Shown: positions 34,614 to 43,434 of the stretch, one piece after another
How the letters are laid out: each line of letters opens with the position of its first letter
How positions within the stretch are numbered: the first letter of the stretch is position 1
Origin: Halomonas halmophila
GTDB lineage: Bacteria > Pseudomonadota > Gammaproteobacteria > Pseudomonadales > Halomonadaceae
NCBI RefSeq assembly: GCF_006540005.1
Contig: NZ_BJOC01000016.1
Span: 1-59,700, forward strand
Direction of reading: 5' to 3'
DNA: 59,700 nucleotides
Program-made: the position numbers and the translations under genes
Notes under the pieces: generated by a model
The model's database searches: none
What the model was told of the DNA's origin: nothing
Seen by the model: the letters and a program-made list of their open reading frames with translations, nothing else

Positions 34614-35675
34614 ATGAAGCGCATACGCATCACGCCGGCCTGGTATTTCAGCGACGAGGCGGGCAATCAACTGGACCCTCAGGTGTTCGTGCTGCTGGAA
34701 GGCGTGCATCGTCATGGCAAGCTCACCGAAGCCGCGCGGATGGCCGGCGTTTCTTACCGCCATGCCTGGAACCTGCTCGGCAAGTGGCAGGAGTTCTTCG
34801 GTATCAGCCTGGTCGAACTGCAGCGCGGCAAGGGGGCGCATCTGTCGCCGCTCGGGGAGAAACTGCTGTGGGCCGAGCAGCGAGTCATCGCGCGCCTGGG
34901 TCCGCAGCTGGAAAGCCTCGGCTCTGAGCTCAACCTGGCCATCCAGCAGACCCTGGAAGGCGTGAAGCCGGTACTGCGCCTCTATGCCAGCCACGGCTAT
35001 GCCGTGGAGCTGCTGCCGGAATACCTCGATGAGCTGCGCCTGGACCTGCAATATTGCAGCCCCCGCGAGGCGCTGGTCGCCCTGAACCGGGGTGCCTGTG
35101 ACCTGGCCGGTTTCCATCTGCCCCAGGGCGCGGTCGGGACGCGCCTGGCGCGGGGCTATCGACATCTGCTCAAGCCGCGCAGCCATCGGGTGCTGCGCTT
35201 CATCACGCGGCGTCAGGGGCTGATGCTGCGACCGGGTAACCCCTGCGGGGTTCAGGGGCTGGAGGCGCTGGTCGAAGGGCAGGCGCGCTTCATCAACCGC
35301 CAGCCCGACTCCGGCACCCGCGCCCTGCTGGATGGGCTGCTGCGTGATGCCGGGCTGTCATTCCGCCACATTCGGGGCTACGAGCTCGAGGAATATACCC
35401 ACTCGGCGGTGGCCGCCTATATCGCCGCCGGCATGGCCGATGTCGGCTTCGGTGTGGAGGCGGCGGCGCGGCGCTTCGGGCTGGATTTCGTGCCGCTGGC
35501 CAGCGAGGACTATCTGCTGGTCTGTCACCATCGCAGTCTGAGCGAGCCGAGGCTCGAGAGCTTTCGGGAGGTCCTGGCGAGTGACGCCTTTCAACAGGCG
35601 GTGTCGGCATTGCCGGGCTACAGCCTGAATCGCTGCGGCGAGGTCGAAGGCGTCGAGGCGCTGATGGCGGGGTGA
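34614..35675 (+). CDS. HTH regulator with PBP-like domain, divergent from fds
   Basis: A 353-aa regulator. Residues about 15-80 form a winged HTH of the ModE/LysR type (LEGVHRHGKLTEAARMAGVS, then YRHAWNLLGKWQE). The rest is a PBP-like ligand-binding domain (PF12727 type) with the signature FINRQPDSGTR and THSAVAAYIAAGMADVGFG. Such proteins are found by molybdoenzyme genes. The divergent position next to fdsGBACD makes it the probable regulator of formate dehydrogenase, perhaps sensing formate, molybdate or a cofactor form; the ligand is not known. The ATG at 34614 is used. Confidence 0.8.
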   Translation: MKRIRITPAWYFSDEAGNQLDPQVFVLLEGVHRHGKLTEAARMAGVSYRHAWNLLGKWQEFFGISLVELQRGKGAHLSPLGEKLLWAEQRVIARLGPQLESLGSELNLAIQQTLEGVKPVLRLYASHGYAVELLPEYLDELRLDLQYCSPREALVALNRGACDLAGFHLPQGAVGTRLARGYRHLLKPRSHRVLRFITRRQGLMLRPGNPCGVQGLEALVEGQARFINRQPDSGTRALLDGLLRDAGLSFRHIRGYELEEYTHSAVAAYIAAGMADVGFGVEAAARRFGLDFVPLASEDYLLVCHHRSLSEPRLESFREVLASDAFQQAVSALPGYSLNRCGEVEGVEALMAG

Positions 35676-35678
35676 GCC

Positions 35679-35705
35679 TGGCCACGCTCAGTGCGAGCGT
35701 GGCCA
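35679..35705. terminator. Hairpin between convergent regulator and antiporter genes
   Basis: A perfect 11-bp stem TGGCCACGCTC/GAGCGTGGCCA with a 5-nt loop in the 38-bp gap between two convergent stop codons. It has no T run, but its strength and position suggest a two-way terminator. Confidence 0.6.
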
Positions 35706-35713
35706 TGGGAGGC

Positions 35714-37198
35714 TCAGCCAAGGACGAAGCCGAGGGCCAGAAAGCCGGCGGCGGTCACCAGTGCGCCCAGCAGGGCATAGGGAAACTGCGTCAGGCCGTG
35801 TTGCATGGGCAGGCAGCCGCTGCCCTGGGCGGAGAGGACCGACGAGTCCGAGAAGAAGCAGGCATGGCTGCCGAAGCTGGAGGCTGACAGCAGGGCGCCC
35901 ACCACCAGCGGCATCGAGGCATCCAGGTGTTGCGCCATGGGCACCACGATGGGGATCGAGATCACGAATACGCCCCAGGAGGAGCCGGTGGCGAAGACCA
36001 CGACCGCCATGGACAGGAACACCAGGGCCGGCAGCAAGGCCTTGGTCAAGTAGGGGGCAAGCGCGTCGATCATGAACTGCGTCATGCCCAGCTGGTCGTT
36101 GATCTCGCGCAGCACGAAGCCCACGGCGACGATGGCGAGTGGCAGCATCATGGTGCGGAAGCCGTCCATGATGGCGTCCATCAGGGTGTTGAAGGTCGCC
36201 AGGCGCTGGATGAGATACAGGCCCAGGGTGAACAGCGTGGCCACGATCACGCCCTTGAGCAGGTCGATCTCGAAATAGGCGCTGGCGCCGATCAGCACCG
36301 CCATGGGCGCCAGGAAGTTGAATACGCCGACCCAGGGACGTCCACGCGGGGCGTCATCATCGGAGAGCGTCTTGTCCGGTGCGCCATCGGGGATCGGCTG
36401 CCCCTGCTTCGCCCGTGCCTCGGCGGCCTTCATGGGCCCCATGTCGGGCAGCAGCCCCAGGGCGACCAGGACCACCAGTCCCATGGCGACCCAGCCATAG
36501 AGCATGAAGGGGATCGACTGGATGTATAGCCACATCCCCGAGCCCTCGGTGGCGGAGTTGGTTTCCAGCAACTCGGCGAAGTAGACCGCCCAGGTCGACA
36601 GCGGCACCAGAATGCAGATCGGCGCCGCCGTGGAGTCGACGATGTAGGCCAGCTTTTCGCGTGACACGCCGAAGCGGTCGGTCAGGCGTTTCATGGCCGC
36701 CGAGGTCGCCAGGGCATTGAGGTAGTCGTCGATGAAGATCACCACGCCCAGTGCGGCCGTACTCAGCAGCGACTGACGGCGGGTCTTGACCAGGCGTGTC
36801 AGGCAATGACTGAAGCTCAGCGTACAGCCGGAGATTTCCAGCATGGCAATGAAGCCGCCCATCAGGCCGCAGACCAGAATCAGCCAGGCGATGGTTTCAT
36901 TCGACATCACCGACAGGGAAATACTGGCCAGCTCGCCCACGAAGTCATCGGGCTGAAGCATGATCAGGCCGCAGATCGCGCCGATCGCCAGGGCCTCTAG
37001 GGTTCGATGGGTGGTGATGGCGACGATCAACACGATCAGGGAGGGCACGAGGCTGGCCCAGCCATAATCGCTGGCATCCTGATGGGTCAGCGTCAGGCTG
37101 GTGACGGTGGCCAGTATGCCGACGATCAGCAGCAGGGTGCGCCCCGTGCCGCGTTTCAGCGGCAGGCTGGGGGCGAAAGGATGGGGTGACTGGCTCAT
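35714..37198 (-). CDS. Na+/H+ antiporter family (NhaC-type) membrane protein
   Basis: A 494-aa polytopic membrane protein of about 11-13 hydrophobic segments, with family features such as VIFIDDYLNALATSAAMKR (acidic residues in a membrane segment), DSTAAPICILVPLSTW and ATGSSWGVFVISIPIVVPM. NhaC-family members exchange Na+ or organic ions against H+ or each other. The start at 37198 is chosen for the AGGAGG 6 nt upstream; an in-frame extension lacks support. It lies downstream of a puuA-like gene on the same strand, so it might move an amine or its product, or simply support Na+ balance; the substrate is unknown. Confidence 0.8.
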   Translation of the reverse strand: MSQSPHPFAPSLPLKRGTGRTLLLIVGILATVTSLTLTHQDASDYGWASLVPSLIVLIVAITTHRTLEALAIGAICGLIMLQPDDFVGELASISLSVMSNETIAWLILVCGLMGGFIAMLEISGCTLSFSHCLTRLVKTRRQSLLSTAALGVVIFIDDYLNALATSAAMKRLTDRFGVSREKLAYIVDSTAAPICILVPLSTWAVYFAELLETNSATEGSGMWLYIQSIPFMLYGWVAMGLVVLVALGLLPDMGPMKAAEARAKQGQPIPDGAPDKTLSDDDAPRGRPWVGVFNFLAPMAVLIGASAYFEIDLLKGVIVATLFTLGLYLIQRLATFNTLMDAIMDGFRTMMLPLAIVAVGFVLREINDQLGMTQFMIDALAPYLTKALLPALVFLSMAVVVFATGSSWGVFVISIPIVVPMAQHLDASMPLVVGALLSASSFGSHACFFSDSSVLSAQGSGCLPMQHGLTQFPYALLGALVTAAGFLALGFVLG

Positions 37199-37340
37199 TG
37201 GAGGCCTCCTTCGGCATGCAGGGAAAGCCGTTGTGCCATGGTCGAGGCGTTGCAGTTTGTCATTGTCATCTTGCCTGTCCTCTGGGGTGGGTGAGTGAAA
37301 AGAAGGTCGGGGCAGCGGTTTCATGACACAGGGGCCCCGG

Positions 37341-37362
37341 CCCGGCCGCCTGCGCGGCCGGG
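37341..37362 (-). terminator. Hairpin after second puuA
   Basis: A perfect 9-bp stem CCCGGCCGC/GCGGCCGGG with a 4-nt loop, 29 bp past the stop of the second puuA on the minus strand, with no T run. It sits in the 192-bp gap before the antiporter gene, so the two genes may be partly uncoupled. Confidence 0.5.
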
Positions 37363-37390
37363 AGTCAGGGAATTGCCGGGGAGAAAACGG

Positions 37391-38767
37391 TCAGACGTGC
37401 CGCAAGTACCAGTCGTATTCCAGCTTGCTGACCGATTGCAGGCTCTGGTCGCGCTCGGCACGGCGATTGGCGATGAAGACGCGCAGGAAGTCTGGTCCCA
37501 GTGCCTCGGCCAGTGGTTCGCTGTGTTCCAGAAGGTCCAGTGCCTGGCGCCAGCTGTTGGTCAGTGACGGCGCAACCTGGTCGTAGGCATTGCCGATGAT
37601 TGCCGGCGGCGGTGTCAGGTGCTGGTGAAGGCCGTGGTCGATGGCGGCGAGCAGGGTGGCCACCAACAGGTAGGGATTGACGTCAGCGCCGGCCACTCGA
37701 TGTTCGATGCGCCTTGCCCGGTTGTCGCCGGAGGGGATGCGCACCGCGACGGAGCGGTTGTCGTAGCCCCAGGTCGGCGCCATGGGCACGTAGAGGCCCG
37801 GCTGGAAACGCTTGAAGGAGTTCAGATTGGGGGCGAGCAGGCCCATCGAGGCGGGCATGGTGTCCAGCAGGCCGGCCACGGCGCGGCCGAGTTCCGGCGT
37901 GCCGAGCGGCGCCCCGTCCTCATCGGCAAAGATGTTGCGGCCGGCCTCGTCGAGCAGGCTGATATGCACATGAGTGCCGCTGCCGGCCTCGCTGCCGTAA
38001 GGCTTGGCCATGAAGGTGGCCTCGAAACCGTGCTTGAGGGCCACGCCCTTGATCAGACGCTTGAGCAGCACGGCGCTGTCACAGGCCGTCAGCGCGCTGT
38101 CGCAGTGCAGCAGGTTGATCTCGAACTGCCCCGGGGCGCATTCCTTCAGGGCGGTGTCCAGCGGCAGCCCCTGGGTGTCGGCGGCCGCTTGGATGGCTTC
38201 GAGGAAGTCGGCGTATTCATCCAGTTCGTTGATCGAGTAGAGCTGGCTTTGCGTGGCCCGTTCCTGGCTGCATGGCGATAGTGGCGGCTGGATCACGCCC
38301 AGTTCGTTGCGCTGTCGGTCGACCAGGTAAAACTCCAGCTCCAGGGCCACGACCGGTGTCAGCCCGGCCCGCCGGAAGCGTTCGAGCACACCATCCAGGA
38401 CCTGACGGGGATCGGCGAAGAAGGGCCGGCCGTCGGCTTCCGACATGCTCATCAGCAGTTGCGCCTGCCGACCGTCGCGCAGCCAGGGGCTCGGCATCAG
38501 ACTGCCGGGTACCGGGTGGCAGACACGGTCGCCATCGCCGGTCTCGAGTCCCAGGCCGGTTTCCTCGATGGTATTGCCATGAATATCCAGTGCAAAGACG
38601 GAGGCAGGCAGGTTGACCCCGTCACGGTAGACCTTTTCGAGATTCTCCCGGGGAATGCGTTTGCCGCGCAGCACGCCGTTCAAGTCGCTGATCAACAGAT
38701 CGATCGTGGCGATCTCGGGATGCTGCTCGAGAAAGGCTGTGGCTTCATCGACGGAATCGGGTGACAT
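37391..38767 (-). CDS. puuA: Glutamate-polyamine ligase, PuuA/SpuB type (second copy)
   Basis: A second glutamine-synthetase-family ligase, 458 aa, well diverged from the copy at 21684-23051. Recognisable segments are IDLLISDLNGVLRGKRIP, the catalytic ALELEFYLV, ECAPGQFEINLLHCD, GSGTHVHISLLDE, PNLNSFKRFQPGLY and AGADVNPYLLVA. The sequence is closer in style to the Pseudomonas SpuB/PauA enzymes, which gamma-glutamylate polyamines with differing preferences. It is divergent from puuD and has a near-consensus promoter. Confidence 0.86.
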   Translation of the reverse strand: MSPDSVDEATAFLEQHPEIATIDLLISDLNGVLRGKRIPRENLEKVYRDGVNLPASVFALDIHGNTIEETGLGLETGDGDRVCHPVPGSLMPSPWLRDGRQAQLLMSMSEADGRPFFADPRQVLDGVLERFRRAGLTPVVALELEFYLVDRQRNELGVIQPPLSPCSQERATQSQLYSINELDEYADFLEAIQAAADTQGLPLDTALKECAPGQFEINLLHCDSALTACDSAVLLKRLIKGVALKHGFEATFMAKPYGSEAGSGTHVHISLLDEAGRNIFADEDGAPLGTPELGRAVAGLLDTMPASMGLLAPNLNSFKRFQPGLYVPMAPTWGYDNRSVAVRIPSGDNRARRIEHRVAGADVNPYLLVATLLAAIDHGLHQHLTPPPAIIGNAYDQVAPSLTNSWRQALDLLEHSEPLAEALGPDFLRVFIANRRAERDQSLQSVSKLEYDWYLRHV

Positions 38768-38805
38768 GTGGCACCTGCTGGAATCGGGTTGTTGATGATG
38801 GTGTC

Positions 38806-38834
38806 ATTCTTGGATCAACAATCGCTGTTGTCAA
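38806..38834 (-). promoter_or_regulatory. Promoter with candidate operator of second puuA
   Basis: On the minus strand a consensus -35 TTGACA (38829-38834) and an AAGAAT -10 (38806-38811) are exactly 17 bp apart. A dyad CAACA-N5-TGTTG (38816-38830) lies between them and overlaps the -35, and 8-bp arms TTGTTGAT (38789-38796) and ATCAACAA (38814-38821) form a wider inverted repeat. PuuR, encoded at the end of the cluster, is the natural candidate ligand. Confidence 0.65.
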
Positions 38835-38935
38835 ATATTTTATACCAGCGCTCATGGGTCGCAGCCAGAGTATGTGCTTTGATCGTTTAGTATCAGTGAG
38901 TTATGTAGATGGTTGGTAGGCCGGGTGATCACGAT

Positions 38936-38964
38936 TTGGCAAGACCGTTCAAGCCGTGTATGTT
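38936..38964 (+). promoter_or_regulatory. Promoter of puuD-transaminase-puuC
   Basis: TTGGCA (38936-38941) and TATGTT (38959-38964) are 17 bp apart, with the puuD start 48 bp after the -10. Confidence 0.6.
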
Positions 38965-39011
38965 GATTAAAGCATAACAAGCGTGCTCTCGATTCGATCA
39001 AGGAGGCTATC

Positions 39012-39779
39012 ATGCCGACGCGTCCTCTGGTGGGCGTCATCGCCTGTCGCCGTGAGGTGGAGGGGCATCCATCCCACATGGTCACCGACAAGTATTTGAG
39101 CGCCCTGCGCGACTACGGGCTGGCACCGGTCATGCTGCCGGTCTGGGAGGATATCTCGCCGGCAGAGGTGGCGGCCCTGACCGGCCGTCTCGATGGCCTG
39201 GTGCTGACCGGCAGCCACACCAATGTGGCGCCTCAGCGTTACGCGGCCGAGCGGATACCCGAAAACACCCGGGCGGATCATGATCGCGACAGCCTTGCCA
39301 TGGCGCTGGTGTCGGTGGCGCTGGAGCGCGACCTGCCCTTGCTGGGCATCTGTCGAGGCTTCCAGGAGATCAATGTGGCGCTCGGTGGCAGCCTTTACCA
39401 GGCCGTGCAGAACCAGCCGGGCAAGCTCGATCACCGCGAACCGGAAGGCGACAAGGCAAGCCGCTATGCGCCGGCGCACGATCTGGCTATTCGGCCGGGG
39501 GGCGTCCTGGCACGGCTCTTCGACGGTGAGCAGGCGCGCGTCAATTCGCTGCATCAGCAGGGGATCGATCGCCTGGCCGAGGGTCTCAGGATCGAAGCCG
39601 TGGCACCCGATGGCCTGGTCGAAGCCGCATCGGTGACCGGGGCCAGGAGCTTCGCACTGGCGGTTCAGTGGCACCCCGAGTGGCAGCCCGGGACGCATGC
39701 CCTCTACGACGCCATCTTCCGCGGCTACGCCAGGGCCTGTGAAGCGCATCAAGGTCAGCTGACCGAGGCGTCAATCTGA
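39012..39779 (+). CDS. puuD: Gamma-glutamyl-gamma-aminobutyrate hydrolase
   Basis: PuuD hydrolyses gamma-glutamyl-GABA to glutamate and GABA, the last step of the gamma-glutamylated putrescine route. The 255-aa product is a class-I glutamine-amidotransferase-like peptidase. The nucleophile Cys is in PLLGICRGFQEIN (about residue 114), and the catalytic His and Glu are in VQWHPEWQPG near residue 220. AGGAGG stands before the ATG at 39012. It leads a tight operon with the transaminase and puuC. Confidence 0.94.
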   Translation: MPTRPLVGVIACRREVEGHPSHMVTDKYLSALRDYGLAPVMLPVWEDISPAEVAALTGRLDGLVLTGSHTNVAPQRYAAERIPENTRADHDRDSLAMALVSVALERDLPLLGICRGFQEINVALGGSLYQAVQNQPGKLDHREPEGDKASRYAPAHDLAIRPGGVLARLFDGEQARVNSLHQQGIDRLAEGLRIEAVAPDGLVEAASVTGARSFALAVQWHPEWQPGTHALYDAIFRGYARACEAHQGQLTEASI

Positions 39780-39810
39780 CATCACCGTATGGCGAATGGA
39801 GGGTATCAGC

Positions 39811-41211
39811 ATGCTGACCCACGAATATCAGGCTCGGGATGGTGCCCATCACCTGCACCCCTTCACCGATTTCAAGGCGCTGGCTGACCAGGGCAGTCGC
39901 GTCATCACTCATGGTGAGGGAGTCTACATCCACGACAGCGAGGGCTATCGCATCCTCGACGGCATGGCCGGCCTGTGGTGCATGAACCTCGGCTATGGCC
40001 GCCGTGAGCTGGTCGAGGCGGCAACCGCGCAGCTCGAACAGCTCCCTTACTACAATACCTTCTTCAAGACCACGCACCCGCCGGCCGTACGCCTGGCCGA
40101 GAAGCTGTGCGCTCTCGCACCGCCACATATCCAGCATGTCTTTTTCACGGGCTCGGGTTCCGAGGCGAACGATACCGTGCTGCGCATGGTGCGTCGCTAC
40201 TGGGCCCTGAAGGGGCGACCCGAAAAACACTGGGTCATCGGGCGAGAGAATGGCTATCACGGCTCCACCCTGGCCGGCATGAGCCTGGGCGGCATGGCGC
40301 CAATGCATGGTCAGGGTGGCCCCTGCGTGCCGGGCATCGCCCATATCCGCCAGCCTTACTGGTTTGGCGAGGGGCGCCTCGACGAGGCGCATGGCATGTC
40401 GCCGGAGGCGTTCGGGCAGGCCTGTGCCGCGGCGCTGGACGACAAGATTCGTGAACTGGGCGCCGAGAATGTGGCGGCTTTCATCGCCGAGCCCGTGCAG
40501 GGCGCCGGTGGGGCCATCATGCCACCCGAGAGCTACTGGCCGGCGGTCAAGGCGGTACTGGCGAAATACGATATCCTGCTGGTCGCCGATGAAGTGATCT
40601 GTGGCTTCGGGCGGCTCGGTGAGTGGTTCGGCAGCCAGCACTATGGCCTGGAACCCGACCTGATGCCCATCGCCAAGGGGCTGTCTTCCGGTTACCTGCC
40701 GATCGGCGGTGTGCTGGTGGGAGAGCGCGTCGCCGAGACATTGATTGAAGAGGGGGGTGAGTTCTTCCATGGTTTTACCTACTCGGGACACCCGGCCTGT
40801 GCCGCCGTGGCACTCAGGAACCTGGAACTGCTCGAAGCCGAGGGGATCGTCGACCGGGTGCGTGACGACCTCGGCCCTTATCTGGCCGAACGCTGGGCCA
40901 GCCTGGCCGATCACCCCATCGTCGGCGAGGCCCGTTCCCTGGGGCTGATGGGCGCCCTGGAACTGGTGGCCGACAAGGCAACCGGGCAGCGCTTCGACAA
41001 ATCGCTGGCGGCCGGTAATCTGTGCCGTGACCTGTGCTTCACCAGCGGCCTGGTGATGCGTTCGGTGGGCGATACCATGATCATTGCGCCACCGCTGGTC
41101 ATCCGTCGGGAAGAAATCGATGAACTGGTGGAGCTGGCGCGCCACGCTCTGGACGAGACCGCCCGCCGGCTGACGCGCACCGCGCAAACACAAGAGGAGC
41201 CATCCGCATGA
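39811..41211 (+). CDS. spuC: Putrescine-pyruvate aminotransferase (SpuC-like omega-transaminase)
   Basis: A class-III, PLP-dependent omega-transaminase that moves the terminal amino group of putrescine, cadaverine or similar amines to pyruvate. The 466-aa product shows GMAGLWCMNLGYGR, FFTGSGSEANDTVLRM, the PLP-stacking YHGSTLAGMSLGG, the cofactor Asp in LVADEVICGFGRLG, and the PLP Lys in MPIAKGLSSGYLPIG (about residue 285). It strongly resembles the studied Halomonas elongata transaminase as I remember it. The start at 39811 has GGAGG 8 nt upstream; an ATG at 39796 is the alternative. It overlaps puuC by 4 bp. Confidence 0.92.
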   Translation: MLTHEYQARDGAHHLHPFTDFKALADQGSRVITHGEGVYIHDSEGYRILDGMAGLWCMNLGYGRRELVEAATAQLEQLPYYNTFFKTTHPPAVRLAEKLCALAPPHIQHVFFTGSGSEANDTVLRMVRRYWALKGRPEKHWVIGRENGYHGSTLAGMSLGGMAPMHGQGGPCVPGIAHIRQPYWFGEGRLDEAHGMSPEAFGQACAAALDDKIRELGAENVAAFIAEPVQGAGGAIMPPESYWPAVKAVLAKYDILLVADEVICGFGRLGEWFGSQHYGLEPDLMPIAKGLSSGYLPIGGVLVGERVAETLIEEGGEFFHGFTYSGHPACAAVALRNLELLEAEGIVDRVRDDLGPYLAERWASLADHPIVGEARSLGLMGALELVADKATGQRFDKSLAAGNLCRDLCFTSGLVMRSVGDTMIIAPPLVIRREEIDELVELARHALDETARRLTRTAQTQEEPSA

Positions 41212-42767
41212 ACGTTCAATCTTCGCCGCTCGCCGCATCGGTGCCCGAGACCCATGCCGACTGGCAGGCGCTGGCCGAGCGGCTGCAAACCGAAAGGGGC
41301 TTCGAGACGCGGGCCTATCTGGACAATGACTTCGTCGCTGCCGTCAGCGGGGAGACGCTCACGACCATCAATCCGGCGACCGGCGAGCCGCTGGCCGAGG
41401 TCGCCAGTTGTGACGTGGCGGATGCCGAGGCGGCGGTGACGGTGGCGCGTCGCGCCTTCGACGGCGGCGCCTGGTCACGCCTGGCACCGGGCGAACGCAA
41501 GGCCGTGCTGCTGCGCCTGGCCGACCTGCTCGAGACGCATCGCCACGAGCTGGCCCTGCTCGACAGTCTGGACATGGGCAAGCCGGTTTCCAGTGCCCTG
41601 GGTGACATGGCCGGTGCCATCGGGTGCATTCGTCATCATGCCGAGTCCATCGACAAGCTGTATGGCGAAGTGGCCCCGACCGGCGAGGACAGTCTCGGCC
41701 TGGTGCTGCGCGAGCCGCTGGGAGTGGTGGCCTCCATCGTACCCTGGAACTTCCCGATGATGATGACCGCCTGGAAGATCGGCCCGGCGTTGGCCGCCGG
41801 CAATAGCGTCATCCTCAAGCCCTCGGAAAAGTCGCCGCTGTCGGCGTTGCGCCTGGCCCAGCTGACCCGTGAAGCCGGGTTGCCGCATGGCGTCTTCCAG
41901 GTGCTGCCAGGCTTCGGCCATACGGTGGGCAAGGCGCTGGCCTTGTCGATGGAAGTCGACTGCCTGTCCTTCACCGGCTCCACCGGCGTGGGCAAGCAAC
42001 TCATGCAGTATGCCGGGCAATCCAACCTCAAGAAGGTCTACCTGGAGTGTGGCGGCAAGAGCCCCAATCTGGTGTTTGCCGACTGCAAGGATCTGGAGCG
42101 GGTAGCCGAGCATGCCGCCGCCGCCATCTTTCACAACCAGGGCGAGGTGTGCATCGCCGGTTCGCGACTGCTGGTCGAGAACAGCATTCGCGAGGCCTTC
42201 GTCGACAAGGTGCTGGCGGCGGCCGAACGCATGCAGCCCGGTGATCCGCTGGATCCGGCCAGCTTCATGGGCGCCATGGTCGACCGGGCACAGTATCAGC
42301 GTGTGCTCGACTATATTCACCGGGGCGTGGAAGAGGGCGCCGCGCTGCGTGCCGGTGGCCAGGTCGAGGCCGGCGACGGGCTCAACGGTCAAGGGCTCTT
42401 CATCCGGCCGACGGTCTTCGATGGCGTCACCGGTGGCATGGCCGTGGGTCGCGAGGAAATTTTCGGGCCTGTGCTGGCGGTGTTCGGCTTCGATACCGAG
42501 GAAGAGGCGCTGCGGCTGGCCAACGACAGCGACTATGGCCTCGCCGCAGGCGTCTGGAGTCAGGATATCGATCGCATCATGCGGGTTTCCCGGCGCCTGC
42601 AATCCGGCCAGGTCTTCGTCAACAACTGGGCCGACATGGATCAGACGGTGCCCTTCGGGGGTGTCAAGCAGTCCGGCAATGGCCGCGACAAGTCCCACCA
42701 TTCGCTGGAAGAGTATTCCGACCTGAAGACGGTTTGGATGACGTTGACCCCCACCTCCTCCCTCTGA
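41208..42767 (+). CDS. puuC: Gamma-glutamyl-gamma-aminobutyraldehyde dehydrogenase
   Basis: PuuC is an NAD(P)-dependent aldehyde dehydrogenase that oxidises gamma-glutamyl-aminobutyraldehyde (and related aminoaldehydes) to the acid. The 519-aa product has the ALDH features in order: VPWNFPMMMTAWK, the cofactor loop SFTGSTGVGK, LECGGKSPNLVF with the general-base Glu, NQGEVCIAGSRLLV with the catalytic Cys (about residue 325), and EIFGPVLAVFGF. Its start overlaps the transaminase stop (ATGA), so it accepts the aldehyde made upstream. Confidence 0.93.
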   Translation: MNVQSSPLAASVPETHADWQALAERLQTERGFETRAYLDNDFVAAVSGETLTTINPATGEPLAEVASCDVADAEAAVTVARRAFDGGAWSRLAPGERKAVLLRLADLLETHRHELALLDSLDMGKPVSSALGDMAGAIGCIRHHAESIDKLYGEVAPTGEDSLGLVLREPLGVVASIVPWNFPMMMTAWKIGPALAAGNSVILKPSEKSPLSALRLAQLTREAGLPHGVFQVLPGFGHTVGKALALSMEVDCLSFTGSTGVGKQLMQYAGQSNLKKVYLECGGKSPNLVFADCKDLERVAEHAAAAIFHNQGEVCIAGSRLLVENSIREAFVDKVLAAAERMQPGDPLDPASFMGAMVDRAQYQRVLDYIHRGVEEGAALRAGGQVEAGDGLNGQGLFIRPTVFDGVTGGMAVGREEIFGPVLAVFGFDTEEEALRLANDSDYGLAAGVWSQDIDRIMRVSRRLQSGQVFVNNWADMDQTVPFGGVKQSGNGRDKSHHSLEEYSDLKTVWMTLTPTSSL

Positions 42768-42810
42768 GGGCCGGTTGCTTTGTGTGTTGCGCCCTGGGCC
42801 GGCGTCGGCG

Positions 42811-43362
42811 TCAGAAGCTGCGCGCCGGAGTGGCGCAACTGACCAGGCGGCAGGCAACTTCGCCGATGTTGCGGAAGCGGTGGGGGACATTGGTGTTGAA
42901 GTAGTAGGCTTCGCCGGTGCCCAGCACACGCGTGCTGCCGCCAATGGTAATCTCGATTTCGCCTTCCAGCACGATGCCGGCCTCCTCGCCCTGGTGGGCG
43001 ATCATTTCACGGCCGGTATCGGCGCCGGGCGGGTAGGTCTCGACCATGAAGCCGAGCGCCCGGTTTGTGCGATTGGCGCCCACCAGCTTGTAAATCACAT
43101 CGCCACTGCCCACGTCGGCAAGTTCTTCCGCCGAGTAGAACACCTGGTCACGGCTTTCCAGGTTCATGGTGAAGAAATCGCCGACGCTCATGGGAATGGC
43201 GTCGAGGATCTTCTTCAGTGAGCTCACCGATGGGCTGACCTTGCCTTGCTCGATCAACGACAGGCTGGAGTGGGTCACGCCACAGCGCTTGGCGAGTTCC
43301 CGCTGGGATATGTTGCGCAGGTTGCGCAGGGCCCGCAGGCGCGCACCGACATCGTCGGCCAT
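42811..43362 (-). CDS. puuR: PuuR-type HTH/cupin repressor
   Basis: A 183-aa regulator with an N-terminal HTH_3 domain (ARLRALRNLRNISQRELAKRC as a two-part helix set, recognition around VTHSSLSLIEQGKVSP) and a C-terminal cupin domain (from about residue 105, EEAGIVLEGEIEITIGG and NTNVPHRFRNIG). This is the architecture of PuuR, the putrescine-responsive repressor. The start at 43362 has GAGGAAG upstream; an ATG at 43392 would add ten residues. It is convergent with puuC and probably controls the puu promoters in this window. Confidence 0.88.
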   Translation of the reverse strand: MADDVGARLRALRNLRNISQRELAKRCGVTHSSLSLIEQGKVSPSVSSLKKILDAIPMSVGDFFTMNLESRDQVFYSAEELADVGSGDVIYKLVGANRTNRALGFMVETYPPGADTGREMIAHQGEEAGIVLEGEIEITIGGSTRVLGTGEAYYFNTNVPHRFRNIGEVACRLVSCATPARSF

Positions 43363-43434
43363 GGTGTCTTCCTCGGTGGTCGTCTCGGTCATGTCGTTGG
43401 CAATGAGTCGCTTGAGTGGGATGAGTGGCGGGTG

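Noticed and set aside
42768..42810. Terminator between convergent puuC and puuR
   Set aside because: Only a weak 7-bp imperfect GC dyad with a long loop and no T run; not enough to list.
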